A stretch of DNA of 64,000 nucleotides from Phenylobacterium sp. (GTDB taxonomy: Bacteria > Pseudomonadota > Alphaproteobacteria > Caulobacterales > Caulobacteraceae): contig NZ_WGNY01000030.1 of the NCBI RefSeq assembly GCF_016124325.1, positions 1 through 64,000 of the forward strand. Direction: 5' to 3'. Positions 1 through 7,884 of the stretch are shown here, one piece after another. The notes under the pieces are model-generated. The model was not told the DNA's origin and ran no database searches. It saw only the letters and a list, made by a program, of their open reading frames with translations. The translations under genes were made by a program, and so were the position numbers. Numbering within the stretch: position 1 is the first letter of the stretch; every line of letters begins with the position of its first letter.

Positions 1-115
1 CGGCCTCCACGACGAAGGAGAATCCGCCCGCGGACATCTTCTTCACCGTCTCGGGCGTGATGGCCACGCGCGTCTCGCCGGCCCGGCGTTCCTTGGTGAC
101 GGCGATCACAGGCAT
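1..115 (-). CDS. pntA: NAD(P) transhydrogenase subunit alpha, N-terminal fragment (runs off the window)
   Basis: Only the first 38 codons lie in the window; the gene continues beyond base 1. The start ATG is at 115. The N-terminus carries RRAGETRVAITPE followed by VKKMSAGG, the signature opening of the alanine dehydrogenase/PntA N-terminal domain. PntAA is the NAD(H)-binding subunit of the proton-translocating transhydrogenase that makes NADPH at the cytoplasmic membrane. It is separated by 286 bases from the cytochrome oxidase subunit IV gene on the same strand. A palindrome (205-218) lies 90 bases before the start. An alanine dehydrogenase would share the fold, but the neighbourhood and opening motif favour PntA. 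Confidence 0.8.
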   Translation of the reverse strand, partial: MPVIAVTKERRAGETRVAITPETVKKMSAGGFSFVVEA

Positions 116-204
116 GGTCGGCGAAGTCCCCCAAGTCGAGCACGACAGGCGCGGACCATAGGAGGCGTTCTCACCCCTTGTCCAGCGGCCCGGCTGGAGG
201 GTTT

Positions 205-218
205 CTAACGACTGTTTG
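205..218 (-). promoter_or_regulatory. CAAAC-N4-GTTAG palindromic operator candidate upstream of pntA
   Basis: On the minus strand this reads CAAACAGTCGTTAG, and the flanks extend the match (CTTTCAAAC...GTTAGAAAC). An almost identical box lies at 1779-1792 before the alpha/beta hydrolase. The layout resembles the G/CAAAC-N2-4-GTTTG/C sites bound by PsrA-type TetR regulators of fatty-acid metabolism; that link is inference. The rest of 116-401 holds no gene that I can support. Confidence 0.5.
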
Positions 219-401
219 AAAGAATCTGCTGCAGCGCAGCAATTGTGGGAGAGATCATTTCGCGCGATCGCCTGCGGCCACGCTTGGACGCAAGCTCGTG
301 CCCGGCGGGCGAGCGCCGTTCGGCGCCGCGGGGGCGGGGCGCTCCAGGCGCGGCGGGACCTCCGCTCGCGCGGAGGCCGTCAGCCTCGCCCGATCGTCGC
401 G

Positions 402-644
402 TCAGTGCGCTTCGGAGGGCTTGTCGCGCAGGAAGAAGGTGCCCAGGGCGACCACGACGACCGCCGAGACCACGCCCGTCAGGAAGCCGGCGGCCGGCAC
501 GCAGAACCACAGCACCAGCAGGAGCAGGATGGCCGCGAGGTACAGCGAACCCCACTTGGTCATGCCCATCACCAGGTTGAAGGTCGCCTGCTGCTCGGCG
601 ATGTCCATCTCGCCGCGGTGGTAGTCGGAAGACGCTCCGGCCAT
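402..644 (-). CDS. aa3-type cytochrome c oxidase subunit IV
   Basis: An 80-residue membrane protein. The motif HRGEMDIAEQQATF near residues 9-22 followed by a hydrophobic segment matches the small bacterial aa3-oxidase subunit IV family (typically DH..MDI..QE.TF then one TM helix). Two hydrophobic stretches are visible, at roughly residues 33-48 and 53-71; the second is longer than in the shortest family members. The likely role is structural support of the terminal oxidase in the cytoplasmic membrane. It sits between the alpha/beta hydrolase and pntA, all on the minus strand, an arrangement I associate with Caulobacterales. Confidence 0.75.
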   Translation of the reverse strand: MAGASSDYHRGEMDIAEQQATFNLVMGMTKWGSLYLAAILLLLVLWFCVPAAGFLTGVVSAVVVVALGTFFLRDKPSEAH

Positions 645-705
645 CAGGTGTCACTCTCGAAGATGCAGGAAGTTGGTCGGGCGATACACGAACCGCCCCT
701 CGCGT

Positions 706-1767
706 TCAATGCGGCCAAAGCGCCAGAACGGTCCGGAGCGCCGCCACCAGCGCCAATGGCTGGTCGATCATCACGTGGTGATGCGAGTCCGGGATCGCGA
801 TCTCCTCGATCTGGCCATCCAGGAAGCCCGGCTCGCCCGACGCGCGGCGCTCGATGATCCGGCTCTTGTCGCCGAAGAGGTGCACCATCGGAACCTTGAT
901 GTCGGGGAACACGCCGCCGAACGTCCCGTCGGTGCGGTCCAGCTTCTCCCACATGTTCGGATCGAACTTCCAGCTCCAGCCCTCGCCCGAACCGTCGGGG
1001 CCCTTTTCGCCGTTGGGCAGGGGCGTCCGCTTCAGCGAGCGGCGGGCGATGAAGTCGAGGATGTAGTGGTTCTCCGCCGGCTGCGGCGGCATCAGGCGGA
1101 AGCGCGCCAGGGCCGCGGCCAGCGTCGGATAGACCCGGCTCGGCCGGTCGGGGCTGGGATTGTTGGCCAGCAGCTCCTGGCGCTTCCTCCGCTCCTCCAG
1201 CACCTCGGGCGGCGGGCCGCCGAAGCCGGTGTCCACCAGGATCGCGGCCTGCATCCGCTCCGGATAGCGCGCCGCGGCGAAGAACACCTGGCCGCCCCCG
1301 AACGAGTGGCCGATGTAGACCGGCTTGCGGCCGTTCGCGTAGAGGCCCGTGGCGCGGGCCACCGCCTCGGCGTCGTCGGCGAAGTCGTGGAAGCGATAGG
1401 TCTCGCGCCAGTCCGAGGCCCCCATGCCGGCCAGCGACATCGAGGTCACGCGGTAGTCGCTGGCCAGATAGGGGGCGATGAAGCTCCACCAGTCGGCATG
1501 GGCGCTGTTGCCGTGCACCAGCAGCAGGCCGGGCTTGCCCGCCTCGCCCCAGGTCAGCGCCTCCAGCCGCGCCCCGTGGCTGCCCACCATCGTCCGTTCC
1601 GGCTCCTGGGCGATGGCCCACTTGAACCACGCCGGCGCCGGCGGCTCGGCGCCCCCGTAGGGCTCGAGCGGCGCGCGCACCTCGGGCGGCAGGTCTTCCG
1701 AATGGAAGGGCCGGTCGTCGTAGGTCTCTTTCGAAGGTGCGGTCTTTTTCTGGGTGTCGTCAGCCAT
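706..1767 (-). CDS. alpha/beta hydrolase
   Basis: 353 residues. The start is placed at the ATG at 1767 (MADDTQKK); an upstream start at 1803 would run through the operator palindrome. Visible alpha/beta-hydrolase features are the oxyanion strand LLLVHGNSAHADWW, the nucleophile elbow YIGHSFGGGQ (Ser in GHSFG), and a C-terminal PDSHHHVMIDQP segment supplying the catalytic His. An acid residue lies in VHLFGDKSRI. There is no signal peptide, so it is probably cytoplasmic. The substrate cannot be read from sequence. The operator box 12 bases upstream, shared with pntA, suggests membership of a small lipid- or redox-linked regulon (inference). Confidence 0.75.
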   Translation of the reverse strand: MADDTQKKTAPSKETYDDRPFHSEDLPPEVRAPLEPYGGAEPPAPAWFKWAIAQEPERTMVGSHGARLEALTWGEAGKPGLLLVHGNSAHADWWSFIAPYLASDYRVTSMSLAGMGASDWRETYRFHDFADDAEAVARATGLYANGRKPVYIGHSFGGGQVFFAAARYPERMQAAILVDTGFGGPPPEVLEERRKRQELLANNPSPDRPSRVYPTLAAALARFRLMPPQPAENHYILDFIARRSLKRTPLPNGEKGPDGSGEGWSWKFDPNMWEKLDRTDGTFGGVFPDIKVPMVHLFGDKSRIIERRASGEPGFLDGQIEEIAIPDSHHHVMIDQPLALVAALRTVLALWPH

Positions 1768-1778
1768 CGCCCATGGGT

Positions 1779-1792
1779 CTAACGGTCGTTTG
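1779..1792 (-). promoter_or_regulatory. CAAAC-N4-GTTAG palindromic operator candidate upstream of the alpha/beta hydrolase
   Basis: On the minus strand this reads CAAACGACCGTTAG, with a perfect AACG-AC-CGTT core and TTTT/TCTA flanks very similar to the box at 205-218. It is only 12 bases before the hydrolase start, so a bound protein would block transcription or initiation. Confidence 0.5.
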
Positions 1793-1842
1793 AAAAATGG
1801 CAAGCGCGGAGGCTTCCACGCCGTCGCCCGACATCGGGGGCG

Positions 1843-3078
1843 CTAGAAGTAGCGACGCAGCTGGACGTAGGCGCTCGCGGGCGGCGCGAAGCGCAGCGGC
1901 GATCCCGCCCCCACCGCCCGTCCGCCGTATTCCGAACCGTCCCGGCCCACCGGAACGCGCGCCCCCAGCTTCAGCACTGCGTTGTCGCTCAGCGACCAGT
2001 CCACATCCCCGGCCAGATAGGCGCCGCCATCGCTCAGGTTGGCGATCACGACCGGAGTCAGGGTGACCAGCGGCGTCCATTCCAGGGTCAGGCCAGCGGC
2101 CAGGTAGTCGCGGCCGGTGTTGAACAGCTGCCCGCGGCTCAGGCGATCCGAGAGCCCGTTCGGAAGCGCGTCCAGGGGCCGGTCGTCGCCCACCCCGAAG
2201 CCGTTGTGGAAGTACTCGGCGAAGACCGTGGCGTTGCGGCCGGCCAGGGTGACGGCGTTGCTGATGTTGGCCAGGGCCGAGGTCCGCACGCCCCCGTCCG
2301 CCTCCCAGGTCGGAACGGCCTCCAGGTTCCAGACCGCCCCGCCCAGCGCGCCGCTCAGCCCCAGGGCCGCCGTCCAGTCGCCGCGATCGCGGGCGGCCAT
2401 CGCCGTGGTCCCCAGCCCGCCGATCCGCCCGTGCCAATGGAGCGCGAAGGTGCTGGCGTCGGCGGTGACCGCCCCCCCGCGCCGCGCCGGCCGGGGCGCG
2501 GCGATCACCTGCAGGTCCGAGCCGTCGTCGAACAGCCACTGGGCGTAGGCGAGGTCGATGCCGGGCTTGTAGTCGGTGTCCACGGCCTCGGGCGCGAAGG
2601 GATCGATCAGGTCCATCGGCCGGAACACCTGGCCCGCGCCCCAGGTGATCGCCTGGCGGCCCAGCCGCACCACCAGCTTGTCGGCGGCGTAGCCCACCGA
2701 GAGGCGGTCGATCTTCTGCGTCAGGCTCTGGCGCCGGCGGTCGGCGATCGTCCCCGTCAGGTCGAGCCAGGTCGCCGGCGGCGGCGCGAACAGGCCCGCC
2801 TCGGCCCGCGCCAGGGCCACGCCAGGGCCCGCCCGGCCGGTCAGTTCGTAGTCGAGGGCGAAGTCCCAGGGCCCGGCGCGGCGCGCCCAGGTCAGCCGCA
2901 GGTCCAAGGCCGCGTCGTTGCGCCGCCGCTCGCCCAGCGCCCCGGCCAGGCTGTCGTGGGCGTCGGCCGAGGCCTCGTCCGTGACGGCGAGGCGGCCGTG
3001 CAGGCCCTGGGCATGGGCGCCCGGGCCCACGAGACCCGCCGCCAGGGCCGCCGCGATCGTCAGCCTCCAGCGGATCAT
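1843..3078 (-). CDS. outer-membrane beta-barrel protein, terminal gene of the ABC/LolA-like operon
   Basis: 411 residues with an N-terminal signal peptide (MIRWRLTIAAALAAGLVGPGAHAQ) and a long run of alternating amphipathic beta strands ending in LRRYF; a terminal Phe is typical of BAM-inserted barrels. The segment VRLGRQAITWGAGQVFRPMDLIDPF (about residues 135-160) resembles DUF1302/porin-like barrels found beside lipid exporters. It is the last gene of a five-gene operon, 6 bases after the ABC ATPase. Its inferred role is the outer-membrane exit or acceptor for whatever the ABC transporter and LolA-like carrier move. I cannot name an exact family. Confidence 0.65.
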   Translation of the reverse strand: MIRWRLTIAAALAAGLVGPGAHAQGLHGRLAVTDEASADAHDSLAGALGERRRNDAALDLRLTWARRAGPWDFALDYELTGRAGPGVALARAEAGLFAPPPATWLDLTGTIADRRRQSLTQKIDRLSVGYAADKLVVRLGRQAITWGAGQVFRPMDLIDPFAPEAVDTDYKPGIDLAYAQWLFDDGSDLQVIAAPRPARRGGAVTADASTFALHWHGRIGGLGTTAMAARDRGDWTAALGLSGALGGAVWNLEAVPTWEADGGVRTSALANISNAVTLAGRNATVFAEYFHNGFGVGDDRPLDALPNGLSDRLSRGQLFNTGRDYLAAGLTLEWTPLVTLTPVVIANLSDGGAYLAGDVDWSLSDNAVLKLGARVPVGRDGSEYGGRAVGAGSPLRFAPPASAYVQLRRYF

Positions 3079-3084
3079 GGGCGC

Positions 3085-3795
3085 CTACGCGGGCTCCCGC
3101 GCGGCGGCGGAGTCGGAGGTGACCCGGCCGTCCGTCAGCTCGATGTGGCGGCGCGAGCGGGCGATCACCCGGGCGTCGTGGGTGCTGATCAGGAAGCTCG
3201 CGCCCGCCTCGGCGTTCAGCCGCGCCATCAGGTCGATCAACTCGCCGGCGGTCTTGGAATCCAGGTTGGCGGTCGGCTCGTCGGCCAGCACGATCGACGG
3301 CCGCGAAACCAGGGCGCGCGCCACCGCCACCCGCTGCTGCTGGCCGCCGGAGAGGAAGCCGGGACGCCGGTCCTCCATCCCCTCCAGGCCCACCTCCTTC
3401 AGCGCCGCCGTCGCCCGCGCCCGGCGCTCGGCCGGCGCGACGCCCTGGAGCTGCAGGATGAACTCCACGTTCTCCACCGCCGACAGCACGGGGATCAGGT
3501 TGTAGGCCTGGAAGACGAAGCCGATCTTGCGCAGGCGCAGGTCGGTCAGGGCGTTCTTGCCCAGCTCGCCCAGCCGGACCCCGTCGACGACCACCTCGCC
3601 CTCGCTGGGTGTATCGAGGCCGCCGATCAGGTTGAGCAGCGTCGTCTTGCCCGAGCCCGAGGGCCCCGCCAGCGTCGCGAAGTCGCCGGGGGCGATGTCG
3701 AGGTCGACGCCGTTCAGCGCCACCGTCTCCACCGCGCCGGTCCGATAGCGTTTCTTCAGCCCCCGGCAGGAGACGATCGGAGCTTCACTGGGCAT
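3085..3795 (-). CDS. ABC transporter ATP-binding protein, LolD/MacB type
   Basis: 236 residues. Walker A GPSGSGKTT (near 41-49), the ABC signature LSGGQQQRVAVARAL and Walker B IVLADEPTANLDSK are all intact, with STHD as the switch His. The size and the ALNGVDLDIAPGDF opening match the LolD/MacB/FtsE subgroup that powers FtsX-type permeases by mechanotransmission rather than classical substrate translocation. It starts inside the 3' end of the upstream permease (11-base overlap), so translation is probably coupled. It partners the two permeases 3785-5011 and 5011-6231. Confidence 0.9.
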   Translation of the reverse strand: MPSEAPIVSCRGLKKRYRTGAVETVALNGVDLDIAPGDFATLAGPSGSGKTTLLNLIGGLDTPSEGEVVVDGVRLGELGKNALTDLRLRKIGFVFQAYNLIPVLSAVENVEFILQLQGVAPAERRARATAALKEVGLEGMEDRRPGFLSGGQQQRVAVARALVSRPSIVLADEPTANLDSKTAGELIDLMARLNAEAGASFLISTHDARVIARSRRHIELTDGRVTSDSAAAREPA

Positions 3796-5011
3796 GGGAC
3801 ATCACCTCCGCGGGGCTGGAGCCGGCCGCCTTGCCGGCAGGCCAGAGCGCGACCAGGACGCCCAGCGCCCAGACCAGGGCCGACACGGCGGCGAACTGGG
3901 CGGGCGCCAGGCGCGGATAGAGCACGTGGCCCGCGCCGAAGAACTCCGCGCCCCGGGCCAGGAAATGCAGGTCCACCCCGCCCGAGAACGCCAGCACGGT
4001 CGCCACCGCCGCCGCCGCGCCCGCCAGCACCCCCAGGCCGATCAGCAGGGCCGATTCCAGCAGCACCTCGGCCAGGACCAGGCGCGGGCGCATGCCCAGG
4101 GCCTGCAGCAGGCCGAACTCCCGCACCCGCTCGAACACCGCCATCAGCTGGGTGTTCACGATGCCGATGGCCATCAGCACGAACATGATCCAGAGCCAGA
4201 TGTAGACGAAGGCCTCCATGAAGCTGTTCATCGCGGCGGTAAGCGGCGCCAGCGCCGTCCAGGGGCGGACGTCGAGGCCGGGGCCGGCGGCTTTCAGGGC
4301 CGCCACCGTGGCGGGCGCCCCCGCGTCGTCGGCTAGCTTGAAGCTGATCTCCGAGACGTCGGTTCCGATCCCCAGCATGGCCTGGGCCGGCTCGATGCCT
4401 GTGAAGGCGAAGCGGTCCTCGTCCTCCTGGCTGGCCGAATAGAGGCCCACGACGCGGAAGCTGCGCTGCGCCAGCGCGCCCGTGGCGTCCTGGGCCATGA
4501 CGATCACCCGTTTGCCCAGGCGCGTCTTCAGCCGCTTGGCCAGGTGGGCGCCCAGCACGATCCCGCCGTCGGCGTCGCCGGCGAGGTAGCGGCCAGCGCT
4601 CACGTCGCGCGGAACCACCGAGATCGCCCGCTCGCGCGCCGGCCGCACGCCCAGGAGCTCGGCCGGCAGGGTCTTGTATTCGCTCTGGATGACGGCGGGG
4701 GTCCGCACCCGGTCGGCCCAGCCCTCGACCGAGGGACCGTCGAGCACCGCGCGCAGGCGCGCTCCCGGCGCCGCCATCCGCTGGGCGATCGTCTGGTCGT
4801 CGAGGTAGCGCGGCGCGTGGACCTGGCCGCTGCCGATCAGCACGTCCAGCGCCGCATCGCGGCTGGAACGGGCCCAGGCGTCCAGCAGGGCGGCGAACAC
4901 CAGGATCGAGTAGAGCCCGACCGCCACCACCGCCAGGGTGATCCAGGTGCGGCGCGGATTGCGCCACAGGTTGCGCCAGGCCATGGGCGCGAGCAGGGAG
5001 AGCCCGCCCAT
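3785..5011 (-). CDS. FtsX/MacB-type ABC transporter permease 2
   Basis: 408 residues starting at an ATG that overlaps the stop of the upstream permease (TGATG at 5009-5013). The N-terminal MAWRNLWRNPRRTW motif precedes a first TM helix, then a periplasmic MacB-PCD-like domain to about residue 250, then three C-terminal TM helices in the FtsX domain (FVLMAIGIVNTQLMAVFER and following). This topology matches LolC/LolE and MacB half-permeases. It is paired with the 5011-6231 permease as a probable heterodimer, as LolC pairs with LolE. Confidence 0.88.
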   Translation of the reverse strand: MGGLSLLAPMAWRNLWRNPRRTWITLAVVAVGLYSILVFAALLDAWARSSRDAALDVLIGSGQVHAPRYLDDQTIAQRMAAPGARLRAVLDGPSVEGWADRVRTPAVIQSEYKTLPAELLGVRPARERAISVVPRDVSAGRYLAGDADGGIVLGAHLAKRLKTRLGKRVIVMAQDATGALAQRSFRVVGLYSASQEDEDRFAFTGIEPAQAMLGIGTDVSEISFKLADDAGAPATVAALKAAGPGLDVRPWTALAPLTAAMNSFMEAFVYIWLWIMFVLMAIGIVNTQLMAVFERVREFGLLQALGMRPRLVLAEVLLESALLIGLGVLAGAAAAVATVLAFSGGVDLHFLARGAEFFGAGHVLYPRLAPAQFAAVSALVWALGVLVALWPAGKAAGSSPAEVMSHAQ

Positions 5012-6231
5012 CACGCCGCCCTCATGGCGGCGACCGGCTTCAGCGCACGGACCCGGCCGTAGGGGATCAACCCGCCCAGGGCCACGGACGCCACGATCGC
5101 GAGGGGACCCGACAGTGCGCTGACCGCGCTGAGCGTCGGATAGATCCGCCCCGGCAGGCCCCACTGGGCCATCAGCCCCTCAAGCCCGGCGATGGCGATG
5201 CCGTGCCCCTCGAACCACAGGGTGGCCGCCCCGCCCACGGCGATCCCGGCGCCCGCGCCCATCACCGCCAGGAACAGCATCTCCAGCCACATCATGCCGG
5301 CGATCTTCTCGGCCCGCATGCCCAGCGCCAGCAGCATGCCGAACTCGCGGGTGCGCTCCAGCGCCGACATGATCAGGGTGTTGAGGATGATGAAGGCCAC
5401 CACCACCACCAGGCTCGCGTACCAGAACATGCTGGTGGAGAAGTCGAGGGTGATCGCCTGCTTCAGGCCGGGCATCAGCGCGCCCCAGTCCTGCACCTTC
5501 AGGCTTTTGTCGCCGAGCGCCGCGCGCACCGCCGGCAGGGCCCGCGTCACCTCACCCAGGCTCTCCCCGCCCAGCACCACCACGTTCGCCGCGCCGTACA
5601 TGGCGAAGGTGTCCTGGAACCGCGCCAGCGGCATCTCGGCCACCTGCCGGTCCACGTCGCCCAGGCCGGTGTGGAAGACGCCCACCAGCCGCAGGCTGTC
5701 GGCGGCGACGGTCTGGTCGGCGGCCGAGCCCAGCACCGTGACCCGGTCGCCCAGCTTCAGGCCCAGGTCGCGGGCCAGGGCGTCGCCCAGGACGATGGCG
5801 TCGTCGTCACCTTCCTTGAGATAGCGCCCCTGCCGGATGGTCGCCGAGAGGGTGGAGACGCGCGGCTCGCGGGCCGGATCGACGCCGTCCAGCGCCGCGC
5901 CATAGCTGCGCTCGCCATTGGCCAGGATCACATAGGCGGCGGCCCGGGGCGCGGCCGCCGAGACGCCGGGGACCTTCCGCGCGGCGGCCGCCGCGGCTTC
6001 CGGGTCGGCGATCATCCGGCGCACGTCGGGATCGTCGGTGTAGCCGGCCGGCTCGATCCGCGCGAAGCCCTCGAACAGGCGCAGCGCATTGGCCTTCATG
6101 GTGGCGTACGAGCCAAGCTGGAACGACAGCATGAACACCAGCAGCGCCGTGGCGAACGCCATGCTGGCGACGCTCAGCCAGGTGCGGATCTTCCGCCGCC
6201 AGAGATTGCGCCATGCGAGAGCGGCGAGCAC
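5011..6231 (-). CDS. FtsX/MacB-type ABC transporter permease 1
   Basis: 406 residues. It opens MLAALAWRNLWRRKIRTWLS, the hallmark of MacB/LolCE-type permeases, followed by a TM helix, a large periplasmic domain (with VPGVSAAAPRAAAY, typical of MacB-PCD), and three TM helices that include FIILNTLIMSALERTREFGML. Its start is 3 bases after the stop of the LolA-like gene, so it is clearly co-transcribed. It probably forms the inner-membrane engine with the second permease and the ATPase and hands substrate to the periplasmic LolA-like carrier (inference from the LolCDE-LolA parallel). Confidence 0.88.
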   Translation of the reverse strand: MLAALAWRNLWRRKIRTWLSVASMAFATALLVFMLSFQLGSYATMKANALRLFEGFARIEPAGYTDDPDVRRMIADPEAAAAAARKVPGVSAAAPRAAAYVILANGERSYGAALDGVDPAREPRVSTLSATIRQGRYLKEGDDDAIVLGDALARDLGLKLGDRVTVLGSAADQTVAADSLRLVGVFHTGLGDVDRQVAEMPLARFQDTFAMYGAANVVVLGGESLGEVTRALPAVRAALGDKSLKVQDWGALMPGLKQAITLDFSTSMFWYASLVVVVAFIILNTLIMSALERTREFGMLLALGMRAEKIAGMMWLEMLFLAVMGAGAGIAVGGAATLWFEGHGIAIAGLEGLMAQWGLPGRIYPTLSAVSALSGPLAIVASVALGGLIPYGRVRALKPVAAMRAA

Positions 6232-6234
6232 GCC

Positions 6235-7002
6235 TTAGCCCCTCGGATTCTCGAGGTTGGACCGGGTGAACAGGCTGGCCGGCAGGGCGACGTCGAACTG
6301 CGCCGAGGTGGTCTCGATCCGCGTCCACCGCCCCGGCTCGTCGGCCGGGCGCATCACCAGCACCAGCGGATAGGGCCGCCCGCCCAGGGGCCCGATCTTC
6401 TCGGTGGTCATCACCCGCACCAGCTTCATGTCCTGGTCGTAGAAGGCCTCGCGCAGCATCACCCCGTCGTCGCGGACGCGCACGGCCTGCTTGCCCCACA
6501 CCACCGGCGCGCCGGGCTTGGGGACGGCCTCGATGTCATAGGCGGTGTGGCCGTCGACGGTGGCGGTCCCGGTGATCCGGTGGGTGTAGTCGGTGAGGAT
6601 GTCCTCGGCCTTGGCCAGGTCGTTGTACGAGAAGTCCGAGCCCAGCCATGATTGCGCCAGCATCGAGGCCGGCAGCTTGATCGTCTGGTTCAGCTTCGGA
6701 TTGTAGATCCAGGTCTCGTGGCCCAGCTTCAGGGTGGCGTTGCCACGCTCCTTGGCCGGCGCCGTGAAGCGCACCAGCGCCTTGTCGTCCCCTTCGGTCC
6801 AGCTCTGCATGGTCAGGCCGCGCTCCCAGGCCGGCCGATGGATCGTCATCTCGATCGTCGCGCGCGAGCTCTTGCCCCGCCAGTTGTCGAACGCCGCCTT
6901 GAGCAGGGCCGTGGCGTCGGCCGCCGCCGCGGGCCCGGCGATCGCCAGCGCGCCCGCCAGGAGCGCCGCGGCGAGGCCGGATCGACGGGAAACCAGGAAC
7001 AT
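6235..7002 (-). CDS. periplasmic LolA-like lipid/lipoprotein carrier (outer membrane lipoprotein-sorting protein family)
   Basis: 255 residues with a signal peptide ending near AAAADA. The body shows the LolA-like (PF17131-type) pattern: SRATIEMTIHRPAWERGL, LVRFTAPAKERGNATLKLG, ETWIYNPKLNQTIKLPASM, GSDFSYNDLA and AYDIEAVPKP. Members of this group usually accompany RND/MMPL exporters or ABC permeases and are thought to shuttle lipids. It is the first gene of the operon; an AAGGA ribosome-binding site lies 10 bases before the ATG, and the operator at 7059-7078 is about 57 bases upstream. It is distinct from housekeeping LolA, which is shorter and monocistronic in most alphaproteobacteria. Confidence 0.82.
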   Translation of the reverse strand: MFLVSRRSGLAAALLAGALAIAGPAAAADATALLKAAFDNWRGKSSRATIEMTIHRPAWERGLTMQSWTEGDDKALVRFTAPAKERGNATLKLGHETWIYNPKLNQTIKLPASMLAQSWLGSDFSYNDLAKAEDILTDYTHRITGTATVDGHTAYDIEAVPKPGAPVVWGKQAVRVRDDGVMLREAFYDQDMKLVRVMTTEKIGPLGGRPYPLVLVMRPADEPGRWTRIETTSAQFDVALPASLFTRSNLENPRG

Positions 7003-7058
7003 GTCGGTCGTGTCCTTTCCGGCGGGCGTCGCAGCGCGGCGCGGGCTTGGACGTCATT

Positions 7059-7089
7059 TGTGGACCATCTGGTCCACACCTCTGGTCCA
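7059..7089. promoter_or_regulatory. TetR operator between the LolA-like operon and tetR
   Basis: A perfect inverted repeat with 9-base arms, TGTGGACCA (7059-7067) and TGGTCCACA (7070-7078), separated by 2 bases. A third half-site, TGGTCCA, follows at 7083-7089 immediately before a CATAAT element. It lies between divergently transcribed genes, so one repressor can control both the export operon and itself. Confidence 0.8.
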
Positions 7090-7119
7090 TAATCCCGCGC
7101 GGTGCTACAGGTCAAGGCC

Positions 7120-7740
7120 ATGAGCCGCCGCCGTTTCGAGAATCTGGATCAGGACCGCCAGCAGAAGCTACTGGACGCCGCCGCCGAGGAGTTCGGCGCC
7201 CGCGGCTACGAGGCCGCCTCGCTTAACCGGATCCTGGAAGGCGCCGGCATGAGCAAGAGTTCGCTCTACTACTACTTCGACGACAAGGCCGACCTGTTCG
7301 CCTCGATGGTCGAACGCTCCATCGCCTTCCTGTTCAAGGCGGTCGGCGGCCTGGACCTGCAGGCGCTCACCGCCGAAACCTACTGGTCCGAGCTGGAGGG
7401 CCTCTTTCGGCGCGCCATCGCGGTGATGAACGGCGACGCCTGGTACCTGCGGCTGGGCCGGATGTTCTACCGCCTGCGCGGCCAGTCGCGGGCTGGCGGG
7501 CCCACCGACCGCGCCTTCGACGTCGCCGCGCGCTGGATCGCCGCCATCATCGAGCGCGGCCAGGCGCTGGGCGTGGTCCGCACCGACCTGCCGATGTCAT
7601 TGCTGGTCGCCTGCGCCATGGGCCTGGGCGAGGCGCTGGACCACTGGGTCATCGACCACTGGGACGAGCTGGACGACGCCGCCCGCCTGCGCATGGCCGC
7701 CGAACAGACCGACCTGTTCAGGCGCTTCCTGGCGCCTTGA
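7120..7740 (+). CDS. TetR/AcrR family transcriptional regulator of the export operon
   Basis: 206 residues from the ATG at 7120 (MSRRRFENLD); a GTG 18 bases earlier is possible but would start too close to the operator. The N-terminal HTH is typical: LLDAAAEEFGARGYEAASLNRI followed by GMSKSSLYYYFDDKADLF, where the recognition helix ends in YYYF. The C-terminal ligand-binding domain is helical and unassigned. It is divergent from the LolA-like/ABC/barrel operon with a strong palindrome between them, so it most likely represses that operon and itself until an envelope ligand binds. Confidence 0.88.
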   Translation: MSRRRFENLDQDRQQKLLDAAAEEFGARGYEAASLNRILEGAGMSKSSLYYYFDDKADLFASMVERSIAFLFKAVGGLDLQALTAETYWSELEGLFRRAIAVMNGDAWYLRLGRMFYRLRGQSRAGGPTDRAFDVAARWIAAIIERGQALGVVRTDLPMSLLVACAMGLGEALDHWVIDHWDELDDAARLRMAAEQTDLFRRFLAP

Positions 7741-7871
7741 TGTCATCCCGGGCGGAGCGCAGCGAAGACCCGGGACCCAGCCGCTCAGACCGTGGATCTG
7801 CTCTGCGTCGAGTTTGGGGCTGCCGGGTCCCGGCTCGGCGCCTCGCAGAGCGAGGCTTGGCCGGGATGACA
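7741..7871. repeat. REP-like inverted-repeat element in a convergent gap
   Basis: It begins TGTCATCCCGG (7741-7751) and ends with the exact reverse complement CCGGGATGACA (7861-7871). A second nested pair (CCGGGACCC near 7770, GGGTCCCGG near 7824) gives a long stem. It fills the gap between convergent tetR and the penicillin-acylase gene, so it can act as a bidirectional terminator. It belongs to the same family as the block at 12585-12785. Confidence 0.7.
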
Positions 7872-7884
7872 GGCTGAATAGGCC

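Noticed and set aside
2206-4188. 660-residue plus-strand open frame opposite the ABC operon
   Set aside because: Antisense shadow of the barrel, ATPase and permease genes.
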